Of a DNA stretch of 64,000 bases, positions 47,456-59,300 are shown piece by piece. Source of the stretch: Enoplolaimus lenunculus (taxonomy: Eukaryota > Nematoda > Enoplea > Enoplida > Thoracostomopsidae); assembly GCA_030248215.1 (NCBI GenBank), contig JASANG010001402.1, positions 554,510-618,509 on the forward strand, in the 5' to 3' direction. Both the position numbers and the translations under genes were made by a program. The first letter of the stretch is position 1; each line of letters starts with the position of its first letter. The notes beneath the pieces were generated by a model. It did not search any database, had not been told where the DNA came from, and was given only the letters and a program-made list of their open reading frames with translations.

Positions 47456-47720
47456 GGCCCGTGTTCTCAAATGTGTGTAGCACATATTACCAACTGTTGA
47501 TAGGTCTTGTAACTTTTGAACCAGTGAATACGGAGACTCAAAATTAGGCACATTTTTTTGCATTTGCCGGTGGCGATTAATCGGCGCATCCCTACTGTAT
47601 AGCTCAAATCGCAATTTTGAGTTTACGAGTTGCATTGTCAAAATCACAAAGCATTGGCGACGTTTAAGCCAAGTTTTAAGCAGCTACAGGTCGTTTGTTT
47701 GAAAGGCGATAGTCGACTTT
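47456..47720. repeat. Dispersed repeat shared with 60262-60470, with nested scrap
   Basis: GTTCTCAAATGTGTGTAGCA, CCAACTGTTGATAGG and GACTCAAAATTAGGCACA match the LEO1 intron 9 repeat. A right end of the TAGGGATGTGCCGAT MITE family (GATTAATCGGCGCATCCCTA, about 47577-47596) interrupts it. Confidence 0.6.
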
Positions 47721-48441
47721 GATGTGCCAGCGTTTAATTGAAACTGAGCGATTGGAAGCTACGCGTTTTTGACGAGTTTATCGTCGTGTGACACTGTGTT
47801 GCATTGTACGCCGCGAATTGCCGCACGAAGCCGTACGCCAAGATGAGCGCAACCCTGAAGCAGACCGACCGTCTGTAGGTGAACGGTTTGTGTTGTTTAA
47901 ATGTTATAACTAATTTTAGTATGTGAATAATTTGAGTCGGTTTTTTTCTGTTTCGTGCCATAAAAATGTACGCATATTGTGATATTATACGCGTTTGGTT
48001 ATTATTATTATTTTTGACAACAAAGTTTAAAAAATAACGTAGGTTGACTTAAAATGTTTACGAAACAGATAATTAATTGATTTGCCGTTTTTTGTTAAAT
48101 TTGCTATACTTTTCAATCTCAGGGTATACAAAGACAATTTGATACAGGATGTAAATTTAAAATAAACTCGCGATGTGGAACGCAATTTTTTTATGTTCGT
48201 GTCACAGGATTGGTCTGTTTGTCATGTTTTGTGGAAATTTTGTACTGCATATAAGTGATGTTAAACATTGTACATTGTGTATTGCATGTAATGGCTGGAA
48301 GTGAAGCTTTGTGAGACGAAATAGGAATGGCCAGAATTGGCCGATCCATGACGCATGCCGATGCATATGACGCAAAAATGAAACTAAAATGGGAAGATAA
48401 ATCGCTGTCAGTATTGAAAATTTAACCGCATAAAGCAAGCT
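47721..48441. other. Gene-free interval
   Basis: Nothing recognised. Confidence 0.3.
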
Positions 48442-48613
48442 GGCCCATGTTACTTTAAAGAGCGTCCAGGTTTCTGGTGAGTCTATAAAACAGTAGGTTT
48501 AGATTCTAGATTATATTTTTTGTTTAGGCTTAGGTACACATTTTTGTAACGCTTAGGCTTAGGCTTAGAAATACGCCTAATCTACTGTTACAGCCCGGAA
48601 AGTAACATTGGCC
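48442..48613. mobile_element. TTAGGC-core MITE, well preserved
   Basis: The left end GGCCCATGTTACTTTAAAG and right end CGGAAAGTAACATTGGCC, with CGCTTAGGCTTAGGCTTAG in the core: three consecutive TTAGGC-like units. Confidence 0.8.
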
Positions 48614-49080
48614 CGCAAGCTGATAATTGTTTTGCAGCAGACTGCATACATATTTAATATTTTTATCGTTCGTCGTATTTTTCATTTTCACCGTTTGCTA
48701 AATTTAGTTTAAAATGCGCTGAATGAGTTAAAAAAGTCTTGAAAAGATCATTGATTAATTCTATAAAAATGTGGTAATTTACATAATCACAGAAATCCTG
48801 TTAATTTTGCTCTGCGTAACTGCTATTTTTGTGGGGAACGTGCGGGTTAAGGTATTTTTGGCTGCGCCAAGGGGCGGCTGCAAAAAACTCGTTGGTTGAG
48901 GGGAGGCAACATGCCGCATATTTCCATTTCTTATTACTTATATACTTACACCATTTGTAATATTTTATAGTATATCCTGTATGGCACAGTGGTGACTTTC
49001 AAAGGGTTCAAAACCTATTCTGCATTCTATGCCACAGTGTAAACAAGATTGCATTGAATTTTACTGGACACGGATAACCA
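48614..49080. other. Gene-free interval
   Basis: Nothing recognised. Confidence 0.3.
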
Positions 49081-49275
49081 ATCAATAGTATCCTGCCCTC
49101 GGCCCATAGAAAGACCAGGGGCAGAACGTTTTTCGGTTGGACTAGTATAGAGTACGCTTAAGCTTCAGACTAATTTTTTGCTTAGCTTAAGCTTAGGCTT
49201 ACGAAAAAAGTCATTCTTAAGCTTCGGCTTAGGCTTTGGAATATGCTTATAATACTGTTCCGCCCCTGTTCTTTT
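49081..49275. mobile_element. TTAGGC-core MITE, ends decayed
   Basis: Core with TTAAGCTTAGGCTTACG and GCTTCGGCTTAGGCTTTGG; ends not clear. It adjoins the intact copy at 49288. Confidence 0.5.
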
Positions 49276-49287
49276 GGCACTGCCCTC

Positions 49288-49427
49288 GGCCCATGTTACT
49301 TTTAGGGCCGTCCCGGTTTAGAGTCTCAAAGAGCAGGATTACGTTCTAGACATTTTTTGCTTAGGCTTAGGCTTTAGCTTAGGAATACTCTTAATCTACT
49401 GTTACGGCCCTAAAAGTAACATTGGCC
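49288..49427. mobile_element. TTAGGC-core MITE
   Basis: Ends GGCCCATGTTACTTTTAGGG and GGCCCTAAAAGTAACATTGGCC; core GCTTAGGCTTAGGCTTTAGC. Confidence 0.85.
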
Positions 49428-49970
49428 GTGCGCTCTATCAATCCCTAAGTTGCTAGGCTTGCTAAAGCCGTATGTTTTATGCTAGTAAAGTAAATGTTCA
49501 GCTATGTTCAGGAAGCTAACCATCATCGAAATAAAGGGCGGCAAGTTTTATTGAAAATTTATGGAATATATATACTTAGCCAATGTTATATACATATTTA
49601 GCAAACAGAAAGCCTGAGCGTTGAGATGCCCCTAAAGTTAAACCTGGGCTGAATATTTGACAAGATTTCGCCATATGTACTAAAATAAACATTTTTATAG
49701 TAAACTTTATTAATACAATTGATATGGGCGAATCTGACTTTTTATCCAATTTAATATCTAAAACATCGCCGCAAAGTATCGAAATTACAATTTATTTTAT
49801 AAACGAAACTTATATTAAAATGAAATTAAGTTAATCGTGGTTTGTAATTTGCGTTGACAATAAATTGTGTAAACGTGATGAAGACATCTTTATTTTACTA
49901 ATCAAAACGCATTAAACAGTACTGGTGTGGATAGGAATGAGAATAATTCGTGGACCGCGATCCACAACAA

Positions 49971-50049
49971 GGTTAATGTTACGTTAAGGGGTGTAACAGC
50001 AGGTTAAGTGTATTCCTAAGCCTAAGCGTTGCATAAAGTAACATGGGCC
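49971..50049. mobile_element. Short (79-bp) deletion form of the TTAGGC-core MITE
   Basis: The left end GGTTAATGTTACGTTAAGG and right end CATAAAGTAACATGGGCC, with only CCTAAGCCTAAGCG between. Confidence 0.65.
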
Positions 50050-50613
50050 CACAAACAGATCGAGCCGAACCGCAGCCAGATTAATTACATGACAATTTTA
50101 CACAACCGAACTGTAGTCACAAATTTAACTTCTTCCATCACACTTAGCTTCTATTTTGGTACCGATGTGCTTGAAAATTCAGTGATGGGTAAATCCTGAG
50201 CTTTACTGACGCAATCGACGTTATCATCAATATTAACTGACATTTCTCATATTCTACGGATAACTGCTATAAAAACATTTACCTGATATTTACAGTTTTA
50301 GTGACCAGCGAAATGAAAGATCTCTATTTTCAAGTGATATTTTTTTAAACAGTTTTGAACACAATACAACTCGAAATAACAAACGTTTCAATAATTGCTG
50401 GCAGTGCACTTGTAAAAGCAAAGATCAACCAGTACAATGAGCAGTCCCATAAGTCCCAAATAAAGAATGCGAGTGCAACGCACGCAGCCGAATGAAGGCA
50501 GGTTGCTGAAAAACAAAACCTTTATTTTTGATTAAATGGTCGAGTCGTAAACCAAACCATAGATCTTATCTCTGACCGTATTTGCATTCTCAAATGCATG
50601 TACTTAATACCTA

Positions 50614-51006
50614 AAGGGTGCAATCGGAGGTTTGCCTCCGACTCCGGTAGAAATTTTGCCGGCGGTTCCGACAATTTCGGTAGTGAAATTTTGGCGGCGG
50701 TTCCGGCAATTTCGGCGGCGGTTCCGGCAATTTCGGTAGTGAAATTTTGGCGGCGGTTCCGGCAATTTCGGTAGTGAAATTTTGCATAATTTTGCAAAAT
50801 TTATCTGTTTAGCGCGTTTTGTTTTAATTTTATCACAATTTTCATGAAAAAATTTCCGAAATTTTGCAGAACATTTAGCGTAAAAAAGCAAACAACTTAA
50901 CAGCATACATACTGCAGGTATTCGCTAAAAGTACTAATTCATCATTTTTACTACGTAATTTTGCCTTACCTCCGGCTCCGGTATATTTTTCACCTTTTGC
51001 ACCCTG
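50614..51006. mobile_element. hAT-like MITE (GGTGCAACCGGAGG variant)
   Basis: Ends AAGGGTGCAATCGGAGG and CCTTTTGCACCCTG. The interior repeats GGCGGTTCCGGCAATTTCGG about three to four times between 50690 and 50780. No clear duplication. Confidence 0.6.
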
Positions 51007-51095
51007 ACAGTAACTATTTAAACAATACCGCTTGTTTGACAATTTGGACAACATAAAGCACGTTCCGCTGTTCAAAATTTCAAGACTTAATACCA

Positions 51096-51474
51096 AGGTG
51101 CAACCGGAGGTGAAAAATACCGGAGCCGGAGGTCAACGAAACTAGCCGGAGCCGATGGTGAGGCGAAATTAGGTAGTAAAAATGATGGTTAAGTTAATTT
51201 TTAGGTAGTAAAAATGATGGTTAAGTTAATTTTAATCAATATCTGCGATATGTTGTTAAGTTGTTTGGTTTTACGCTATAATTTTCTGCGAAATTTCGGA
51301 AATTCTTTCCTGAAAATTGTAACAAAAGTAAAACAAAACGCGATAAATAGATAAATTTTCCAAAATTATGCAAAATTTTACTACCAAAATTGCCGGAACC
51401 TACAGCAAAAATTCTGCCACAGCCGGAGGCCGATTATCTGCCGGAGCCGGATGTAGACCTCCGGTTGTGCCCTG
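51096..51474. mobile_element. hAT-like MITE with exact 8-bp duplication CTTAATAC
   Basis: Ends CAAGGTGCAACCGGAGGTG and GACCTCCGGTTGTGCCCTG. Octamers CTTAATAC at 51088-51095 and 51475-51482 are identical. A 35-bp segment (AGGTAGTAAAAATGATGGTT...) is tandemly doubled at about 51171-51240. Confidence 0.9.
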
Positions 51475-51936
51475 CTTAATACCAGTTGAGCCCGTGATTT
51501 GTTTTATATTCTAGAATCACTCACTAATGCGGGGGGCTTTAGGTGTTGGGCGGCAGCCACCCATCTGGTTTGGTGTCTCTTGAATTTGAGGGGTTAGGAA
51601 GGTGGCAGTCGTACCATGAATAGAAAATTAGAAGTGCTCCTAATACTAAAATTATACATCGTTGGTCAAAAAGCCTATATTCTTGGAAAACCAGACGCTC
51701 TTAAAATATATACTTACAAAGCAGTCCAAACGCTAGCCGAAAAGTTGAAAATCCACCAAAAAATCCAATGTATTCAATAAGGCAAAAACACAACGTCAAC
51801 GCTAACGCCACAATGAATCTATAATCGTAAAAACAATATATATTGCAGTTAAACAACGTTTCATATTAACGTAAAAGGGTATAAGGACTAAAGACCTAAG
51901 CCTAAACTTAGACATGTACCTACCAAAACCTAAGCG

Positions 51937-52157
51937 TACACTGCAAAAAATGGTGAGTCAAATTGACTCCGAAATAGGCTTTTCGCGACTACACAAACTG
52001 AGTCAAATTCGACTCCGCCGGAGTCAAATTGGACTCACTGAACGATTCGGATGTGTCGAATTTGAGCTGGTGGAGTAGAATTTGACTACAGTTTGTGTAG
52101 TCCGGAAGAAGCCTATTTCAGAGGCAGTCAATTTGACTCGCTATTTTTCGCAGTGTA
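51937..52157. mobile_element. Foldback MITE with long terminal inverted repeats
   Basis: TACACTGCAAAAAATGGTGA at the left and CTATTTTTCGCAGTGTA at the right; the inverted arms extend about 85 bp through GAGTCAAATTGACTC and CGACTACACAAA blocks. A TA on each side suggests a TA target (Tc1/mariner-like), inferred only. Confidence 0.8.
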
Positions 52158-52671
52158 TAGGCATAAACATATAAAACTTAATCGTCTAAGCCATAGAAGC
52201 TTACTGACTGATTTATTTTTAACCCACGCTCCACCGCCCTGTGTTGCTAATTTTGAAACGTCGTCGGGTTTATATTTGAAATTTTTGCGGAAAATTGTAT
52301 ACACTTTAATACAAATACTCTCCCCACCGTAAAAAAAAATAAAAAAAAGAAAAGGGAAAGGGAAGCGCCCGCATGTAAAATTCCACATCGTGTACTCAAA
52401 ATATTGTGGAGCATGCATTATCCGTTGAATTAAACGTTTATTTGTGTTGTTTCAAAAGCTTGAGCGATAATGCAAGGTATTTTCAAAACTTACGCCATGC
52501 TTAAAAGTTTTAGCCAATGTAAAGAACAGGGGCGGAACAGTATTAAACTTTATAAAGTTATCTGGTATCCCAGCATGCTTACTTCCTATCACATTTAGCC
52601 CACCTCCAGATTCGCCCTTGACGCAAAGTCCGTCTAACTTCAACTGTGAACGTGGGTAACCTTTACACCAA

Positions 52672-52869
52672 CACTACAAAAAATGCTGAGAAAAATTGAT
52701 CTTCTCCGAAATCGGCTTTTCGGGACTACACAAATTGAGTAAAAATTTCACTCCGCCAGAGTCACAAATTCGATTCACTAGAGTCACATGTTTGACTCTG
52801 TCGGAGTCGAGTTTGTCTCAATTTGTGTAGTCCCGAAAAGCCTATTTCGGAGCGAGTCAATTTGAATCG
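52672..52869. mobile_element. Second foldback MITE copy, right end decayed
   Basis: CACTACAAAAAATGCTGAG at the left; inner arms GGGACTACACAAATTGAG and CTCAATTTGTGTAGTCCC are a near-perfect palindrome. Confidence 0.75.
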
Positions 52870-54235
52870 TTTCGTTAAATTTGTTTCGTTTTTAAAACCA
52901 AACAGTATGCCACAGAAATTTGTGAAAAATCACTTGTTTGACGAGCGACATTTAAAAAAAATTAGCACAAAAATGAAGGGATTTATATAGTCATGATTAA
53001 ACACAGTGCGTAAAATTGAAACGGGCATGAATATTTGGAGGAATCGGACACAGATACTGGGTTGCACCCAAGACTATACAAAAATACGTAAACAATTTAC
53101 TCTACATCCTTGTCTTCGTAATCTTCATCGGTGTATTTCAGAGGCAATCCTGCTATCACGTTTTGATCCTGAAAAATTGGCTGATAAATTTTGTGCAAGT
53201 TCATTATCCCATACATTGCGGTCTTTTTCTGACTGTTTGTAATTTGCGTTATGAGACATAGAGACTAAAGTGCCATAGCAGCATAATTATTAATTCTTAA
53301 CAATTAATTCATTAAATATATATCCGCGTTTTCCAAAAATTTCATACACTAAGTTCTGCTTTTAAATATGATCTTTTACAACGCATAAATATAACTACTA
53401 TGCCTCTTTAGCACATGTACTTTTCCTAAAATGTTGTGCTTCACCAAAAGTTTTCACAAGTTTGCCTTTGCTATCTATGTTAACCAAATCTAGAACAGTT
53501 GTTATTGCCATAAAATATACCTTTAACTTACTCTGGACCACAATACTGTTATCGTGACAATTAAATGAGCTGTTAATGTCAAAAATCTAGCGGGAACAAT
53601 GCCGGGAATTTGCATTACTGACGCTGGTTTGATATTTGTATAGCCGTATGTTTACCTGTCAGAAGACCAAAAACCAGCCCTTGTTAATATGGAAACGTTG
53701 CTATGGAGGAATCTGACAAATCTTGGGAGACATAAAAAACATCATCTGTTTCGTTCTTATTTGACTTCAGTATCGGTTTCTACTACAAAATACAGCTTTT
53801 GGCGTTAAAAACATTACTGAAAACACGTATAATACAACAGACACGATTCTGGTTTTAAGTGTTGTGTTTAGGCATACTTTCGCGCACACTAATCTTTTGT
53901 TTATTTTTTATTTTATCTCTTGCAACAATTTTGCTACTTGTGTATGTTCTGAAATAGGTTTGAACAATACACACTAGATTCAAGCTGTAGCGTAGCGAAA
54001 TTAATTCGGAATCCCACTTGATCGGAAAAAATAATTTAGTAGTTTGTAAAAGGCTGCTATTTTCATAGCTAGTAGCTGGTTTCAGTGTTATATTTGTTAT
54101 AAAATAAGTAAGCTTCGGCTGCAAAGATGTTGCTAGTTAGTGTTAGGTTTCTTTACCTTCATGCGTCTTGTACCTGGTGTGATCATCACTGGATATCTGG
54201 ATATGATATTTGGATTCTTTTAAGTGTGCGGTCTC
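52870..54235. other. Gene-free interval
   Basis: No gene recognised. Confidence 0.3.
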
Positions 54236-55300
54236 TTTCTCGCTTTTTGTCAGTCTTGGTAGTTTGCAAACCGAGACCAAAGGTGAAAATCACAAAAAAA
54301 TTTTAATTGGATCGCAGCTTTGGTCGCAAGTACTTGCACATTTCGGCTACCAACACAGACAGTGAACGATCGTGAAGCATTGCTACTTGGTTATACAGTG
54401 ATTTGATAAAAAATGACCACTTCGATTCATAAAATTCTATTTTTTTAAAGGAAACAAAACGTTGATTATATTGTGACAAAGCGCAAATAGTTACATTTTC
54501 GCGTTTAAATTGTTTATAGCATCGTGTAAAAAATATGGGTCATCCCTACTTATAACGTCTACGCTATATTAAAAATTTTCTAGTTTATTCGGTTTTCCTG
54601 GGATGGAAAACAACACTATAGGTTTGAGCTAGGATTGTACTGGTCCACGCCGCCTCACAATCAGCTGCGGAGTTTTGCTGTTTTTATGCCTTATTAGAAC
54701 CTCAACATTATACGTAAACATGTATCTTGGTTCTTCCATGTTTTACCGCTTCTGCATAGGAAGCCGCTACGTATGTATCAGCGTTTTACCAACGTGCAGC
54801 ATCAGCATGAGGTTTTACTCCCCAAAACCAACCCAAAAACCCTCCCCCCATACGAGAAAGCCTGGTTTGCAATCCGAGACCAAAGAGGTGAAATTGGCCT
54901 GGAAGTACTTGCGCAGTTCGTCTACCAACACCGACAGCAACTAATCTATTTGGTTTTCCCAGGATCAAAAACAACACTTTAGCTTTGTGTTAGGGTTGTA
55001 CTGAGGGTGTTTTGAGAGAGTGAGATTTGTCACGAGCCTTTTCGAACGGTATGGGGACAGTAGCCAGGTAAAAAATAAAGTAAGAAATAAAGTATGGCGT
55101 CGATTTAATTGTTTAATTGTATGAAGCGGCAATTCAGACCCGATAAAAATTATTCAAAACTTTTGTTACAAAAATCTTATTTTATTTTCGGTTACGGTTA
55201 AAAATTGATCTAGACCGTGACCAAAGGTCTCGGTCTCGGTAGACTGGGTCTCGGTCTTGTTCTTGGTGTAATTTTTTGACCGAGACCACCCCTCCCTGGA
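54236..55300. repeat. Related dispersed repeats (GAGACCAAAGGTGAAA / GACCGAGACC)
   Basis: The blocks 54255-54370 and 54866-54945 share TTTGCAA-CCGAGACCAAAG, AAGTACTTGC and TACCAACAC-GACAG. The blocks 54582-54645 and 54945-55000 share GGTTTTCC-GGAT-AAAACAACACT. A terminus TTTTTGACCGAGACCACCCC at 55272-55291 recurs at 58911-58928. Confidence 0.55.
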
Positions 55301-55411
55301 TATCAGGTGGTCTCTTTCAGTACTTTATGTACTTAGCTAAATAGATTTTGATCAGCAATCGGATCTGCATATTATATCTCACTCGTTTTTGAGCCAGCAT
55401 TGTTTGCTAGT

Positions 55412-55777
55412 ATGTCCGACTCTGAAGAAGATAGAATCAGCGATGGTGAAGTACTAAGTGAACAAGAATCTGTTGAAAATGATACAGAATTAGCCCCGTG
55501 AGTGAGAACATGTCATTTTTGGACAATTTCTACATTTTCCACTACCTATTGTATATTTAGTTTGAGAGGAACTCATACGTAGTTTTATGTTTTGCGATTT
55601 TATTTTAATAAAAATCGTACGGTTCATTTTGCTAATGGCACGTTTGGTGTAATTTTTCTACCTTCGAAGGTCCTCGACCTATTGAAATGTTAACTATCTT
55701 TAATTCCATTTATTAAATGTTAATTGCATTTTATAGCGCTGATATGCATCGCTTATATATACGTAGGTAGTAAATGT

Positions 55778-55828
<51 letters not shown>

Positions 55829-56315
55829 CATACATATATATATATCAGGGTGCAACCGGAATTACAATTTACCGGAACCGGAACCGGAACCGGAATTTGA
55901 AAATTTTACCGGAACCGGAACCGGAAAATGAAAAATGCATTTCACCAAAAATTTCATTTTCATGTATTTTTGTTGCTCTATTATTTGGCTGAAACCTCAA
56001 CCTTAGTTCGACATAGGTATTTACTTTCCTACCTGTTATATTTTATAGACATAAAGGAAACAAAAAAACAAAACAAAAAATAAAAAACAAAAACAAAAAA
56101 AACCCCTTTTCATCATCACTCTGAAGAGAAAACCAACAACAACTTATATTCGGAGTACAACAGGCTTTCAAAAAAAATTCATAAAAAAAACCAACAAAAA
56201 TAAAACGACCAAAAAATAACACCACCATAAATCAACCCAAAAAAAACTTAACCGAAACCGGAACCGGAACCGAAAAAAATAAAGAAACCGACGAACCGGC
56301 AATTCCGGTTGCACC

Positions 56316-56391
<76 letters not shown>

Positions 56392-59300
56392 AATTTTACG
56401 TACGTTCCATACTTACACGTTTGTATTTCAGAGTTGACAACGATGAAGCAGGCATTTCGGACAGCGAAGAACCGAAGGAATATTTAGAAGTTTGTGCCTA
56501 ACTTTAATCACACTCGCATAATTTTGGTTGTCTTAAAGTATCATACGTGTGTCATTTGCGTACGATATCGCATAGAGACGCACGGTGACGGAGGGCACCG
56601 TACGGGTGACGGACGGCGCCGGACGTCAACTATAGACCAACCCTTATGTGTTAAATTTTTATTTTTGAGCGGCGAATTTAATGCACCGATCGTGTGAAGT
56701 TATATGTTTATATAGATACCTATATGGTTGTAACGTATATATAGTTTTGATTCCCGACTATGTACTATGTGGTGTAATTTTTTCCCTTAGAATAACGCTG
56801 TTAATGAAAAATCAGAAGATTCTGACGACGAGGACATAGCTATTCGTCCAGGCAGTTCAGCGGAAAGTGAACCAAATGGTGAAAATGTCATGTCAAACCT
56901 TAGGCAAGAGCTAGATTCTGACAATGATTCTGCCACACGAGTGCTAGCGCAAACACAACCGTTTGCCGTTGAAGAGGTTGTTAGTACATAGATTGTGCTC
57001 AGTAATATGCTAAAAATTAGTTGAAATTTAGGTTTTATTCTGTTTGTTTTTGAATTTATCTAGTGACTGGTTGATTTGTTGTTTAAATTTTAGACTGAGG
57101 ACAACGGAACTGTATGGTGCTGTCTTGCAGGTTGTTTTGAAAATAATTATAGTTGGGTCGAACTTGGGACGAGCCACCAGTTCAAACTCAGGGCGTTGTC
57201 AGAGTGCGAAGATTGGACCAAATATAGCTTCAAGTGGGCGATGTAGGGTGGGGAGCACCGCGACACCCAAAATGAAGAAACAAACACCTTGCAAGCATAA
57301 AAGTGTTATCATTTTGTGATTTTAACTGAAGCAGTTTAAGATAAGTCCACTGCTAAAAATCGAAGGTAGCAATTTTCTGATAATTTTAAAGTGGATTAGT
57401 GTCATAGGTTTTAGGACGCCACACAAGATGAATATAAATCTCAGGATGAAAATGACAGTGTTGACGGTCAGCGCGAAGAAAATATTGACCCAGACGGAAG
57501 CGATAACGCCGAGATTAACGATGTGATGGAAAGTGATACTGACGGTATGGTCAAAAATGGTCAAGAACACGAAAACCAACAACAGGTAAGTGTGGATTTT
57601 ATTGCGACTCACCGAATTTAAAAGTATATAATTTGCATTCTGTTGTAATCGTTTTAAGAAAACTTTCTTGCGGAAGTTATATTTTTGTTAAATATCTATG
57701 ATGATAATACATTTACATGTACGTAGTTACATCACAAGTAGATTGTTTTATTTCGTTTTCTCCAGCCTCAAGCATGTTGTTGAATTATTATTGTGTCATA
57801 TTTTCAATGTTATTTTGATTTTAAGAATGAAAATAATGGACCAGAAACTGAACAACGCGAAACCAGTTCGAGTGATGTGTTGAAGGTACGGATTTTAGTA
57901 GAAACATAGCGAGCCAGACACGATGCAGTTTTGCTTTTGCAGCATATGCTTCATACTCTTATTAAAATAGTGTTCTACGCGGTTTTTTGTATTTTGTGTC
58001 AAACTTTGGCGACAAAGCTGTTTGCTGGTTAGCTTTAATAGCATTGAGCTGGGCGCGGGAATTTTTATTTACTATTTTGTTTTTTGTATTTGTAATATTT
58101 TAAGGCAAATGTTGACGCTTCGGATTTGTTTTCTGCCGGTGACGACGATGATAGCGATGATGATATTAGACAACTCAAACACACTTCGAACAATTTAACT
58201 GTAGCTGGAAATGCGCTACAGATTGCGTCGGATGAAGAAAGTGGAAGCGATCAGTGCGAAGGTGCAGTAAATGAACAGAATGTAACAAAAGGTGAGCAGA
58301 AATATTTTTTTGCTGAGATTGAGTAATTTTGAACTTGAGAAATTGGGAGTTTGAATGAGTGGTAAAATAAATTTCTAGGTTAAGAAATTCTTTTCTCTGA
58401 ACTAATGCTTCTGTGGGAAAATTTTATAATGCAGCCTTGCATGGTTGTTTAGAGATTCTGGCGGGAACGCGAAATAAGTCTTCAGTGAGAGAAAGATAGT
58501 TTTTTGAAAAACATTATTATTATATATTATTATTATTATTATATGGTTCAACAAAGAAATGATCAGTAATGCATGAACAGTTCTTTATTTCCCGGCATGA
58601 ATGTAACAATGTTTTATAAAAACTATTTATGTGTTTTCAGAAAATTTGTTCGGCGACGCTGATGATTTAAGTTCAAGCGATTCAGAAGCCGGCCCCAGCG
58701 GTGAACATGATGTTCGAGAAGAATCTGGAAACGAACGAGAACAAACACAGCAGGACGACGAAGAAGAGCCAACTGGAAGATTTCCAGGAGTAATTCAGGG
58801 TTTTAGATATGATAAGCCCCTTGCGCTGTTTGTGTTATTGTCATATGTTCTCCGAAGTATCCTGTCTTTATCTAAAGTATACATTGATAATTTTGCTTAC
58901 GTCTCTCTTTTTTGACCGAGACCTCCCATGCCTGCATTACCTGCAAGCTTATATATCAGGGATGTGGTGATTAATTAGCATCAGTAACAATCGGCAGTTT
59001 CCGTGAGTATTGGTATCGACATCGGCAGTGCAAAAAAATTGGCGTTTCTGTGCCATAATTTTTGCACTTGACAGTGGGTTAGATTGCGCATCAGTAACAA
59101 TCGGCAGTTTCCGTGAGTATTGGTATCGACATCGGCAGTGCAAAAAAATTGGCGTTTCTGTGCCATAATTTTTGCACTTGACAGTGGGTTAGATTGCGCT
59201 AGCAGTTTGAGTGGTTGGCGTATATCAGAACGTCCGAACAGGGAAACGGTTATCACTCTTGCATTACTGTTAGAAACATTTAGTTGAATCGAACCGTTCT

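Noticed and set aside
48541-48572. Interstitial telomere array (TTAGGC)
   Set aside because: Only a few imperfect units, always inside the same MITE family; not a telomeric array.
57095-57112. Possible 18-nt LEO1 microexon encoding TEDNGT
   Set aside because: Acceptor-like ATTTTAG and GTATGG donor are in phase, but the gene reads well without it and there is no conservation evidence.
57322-57612. Minus-strand frame opposite LEO1 exon 4
   Set aside because: Antisense shadow of an acidic exon; hydrophobic by complementarity only.
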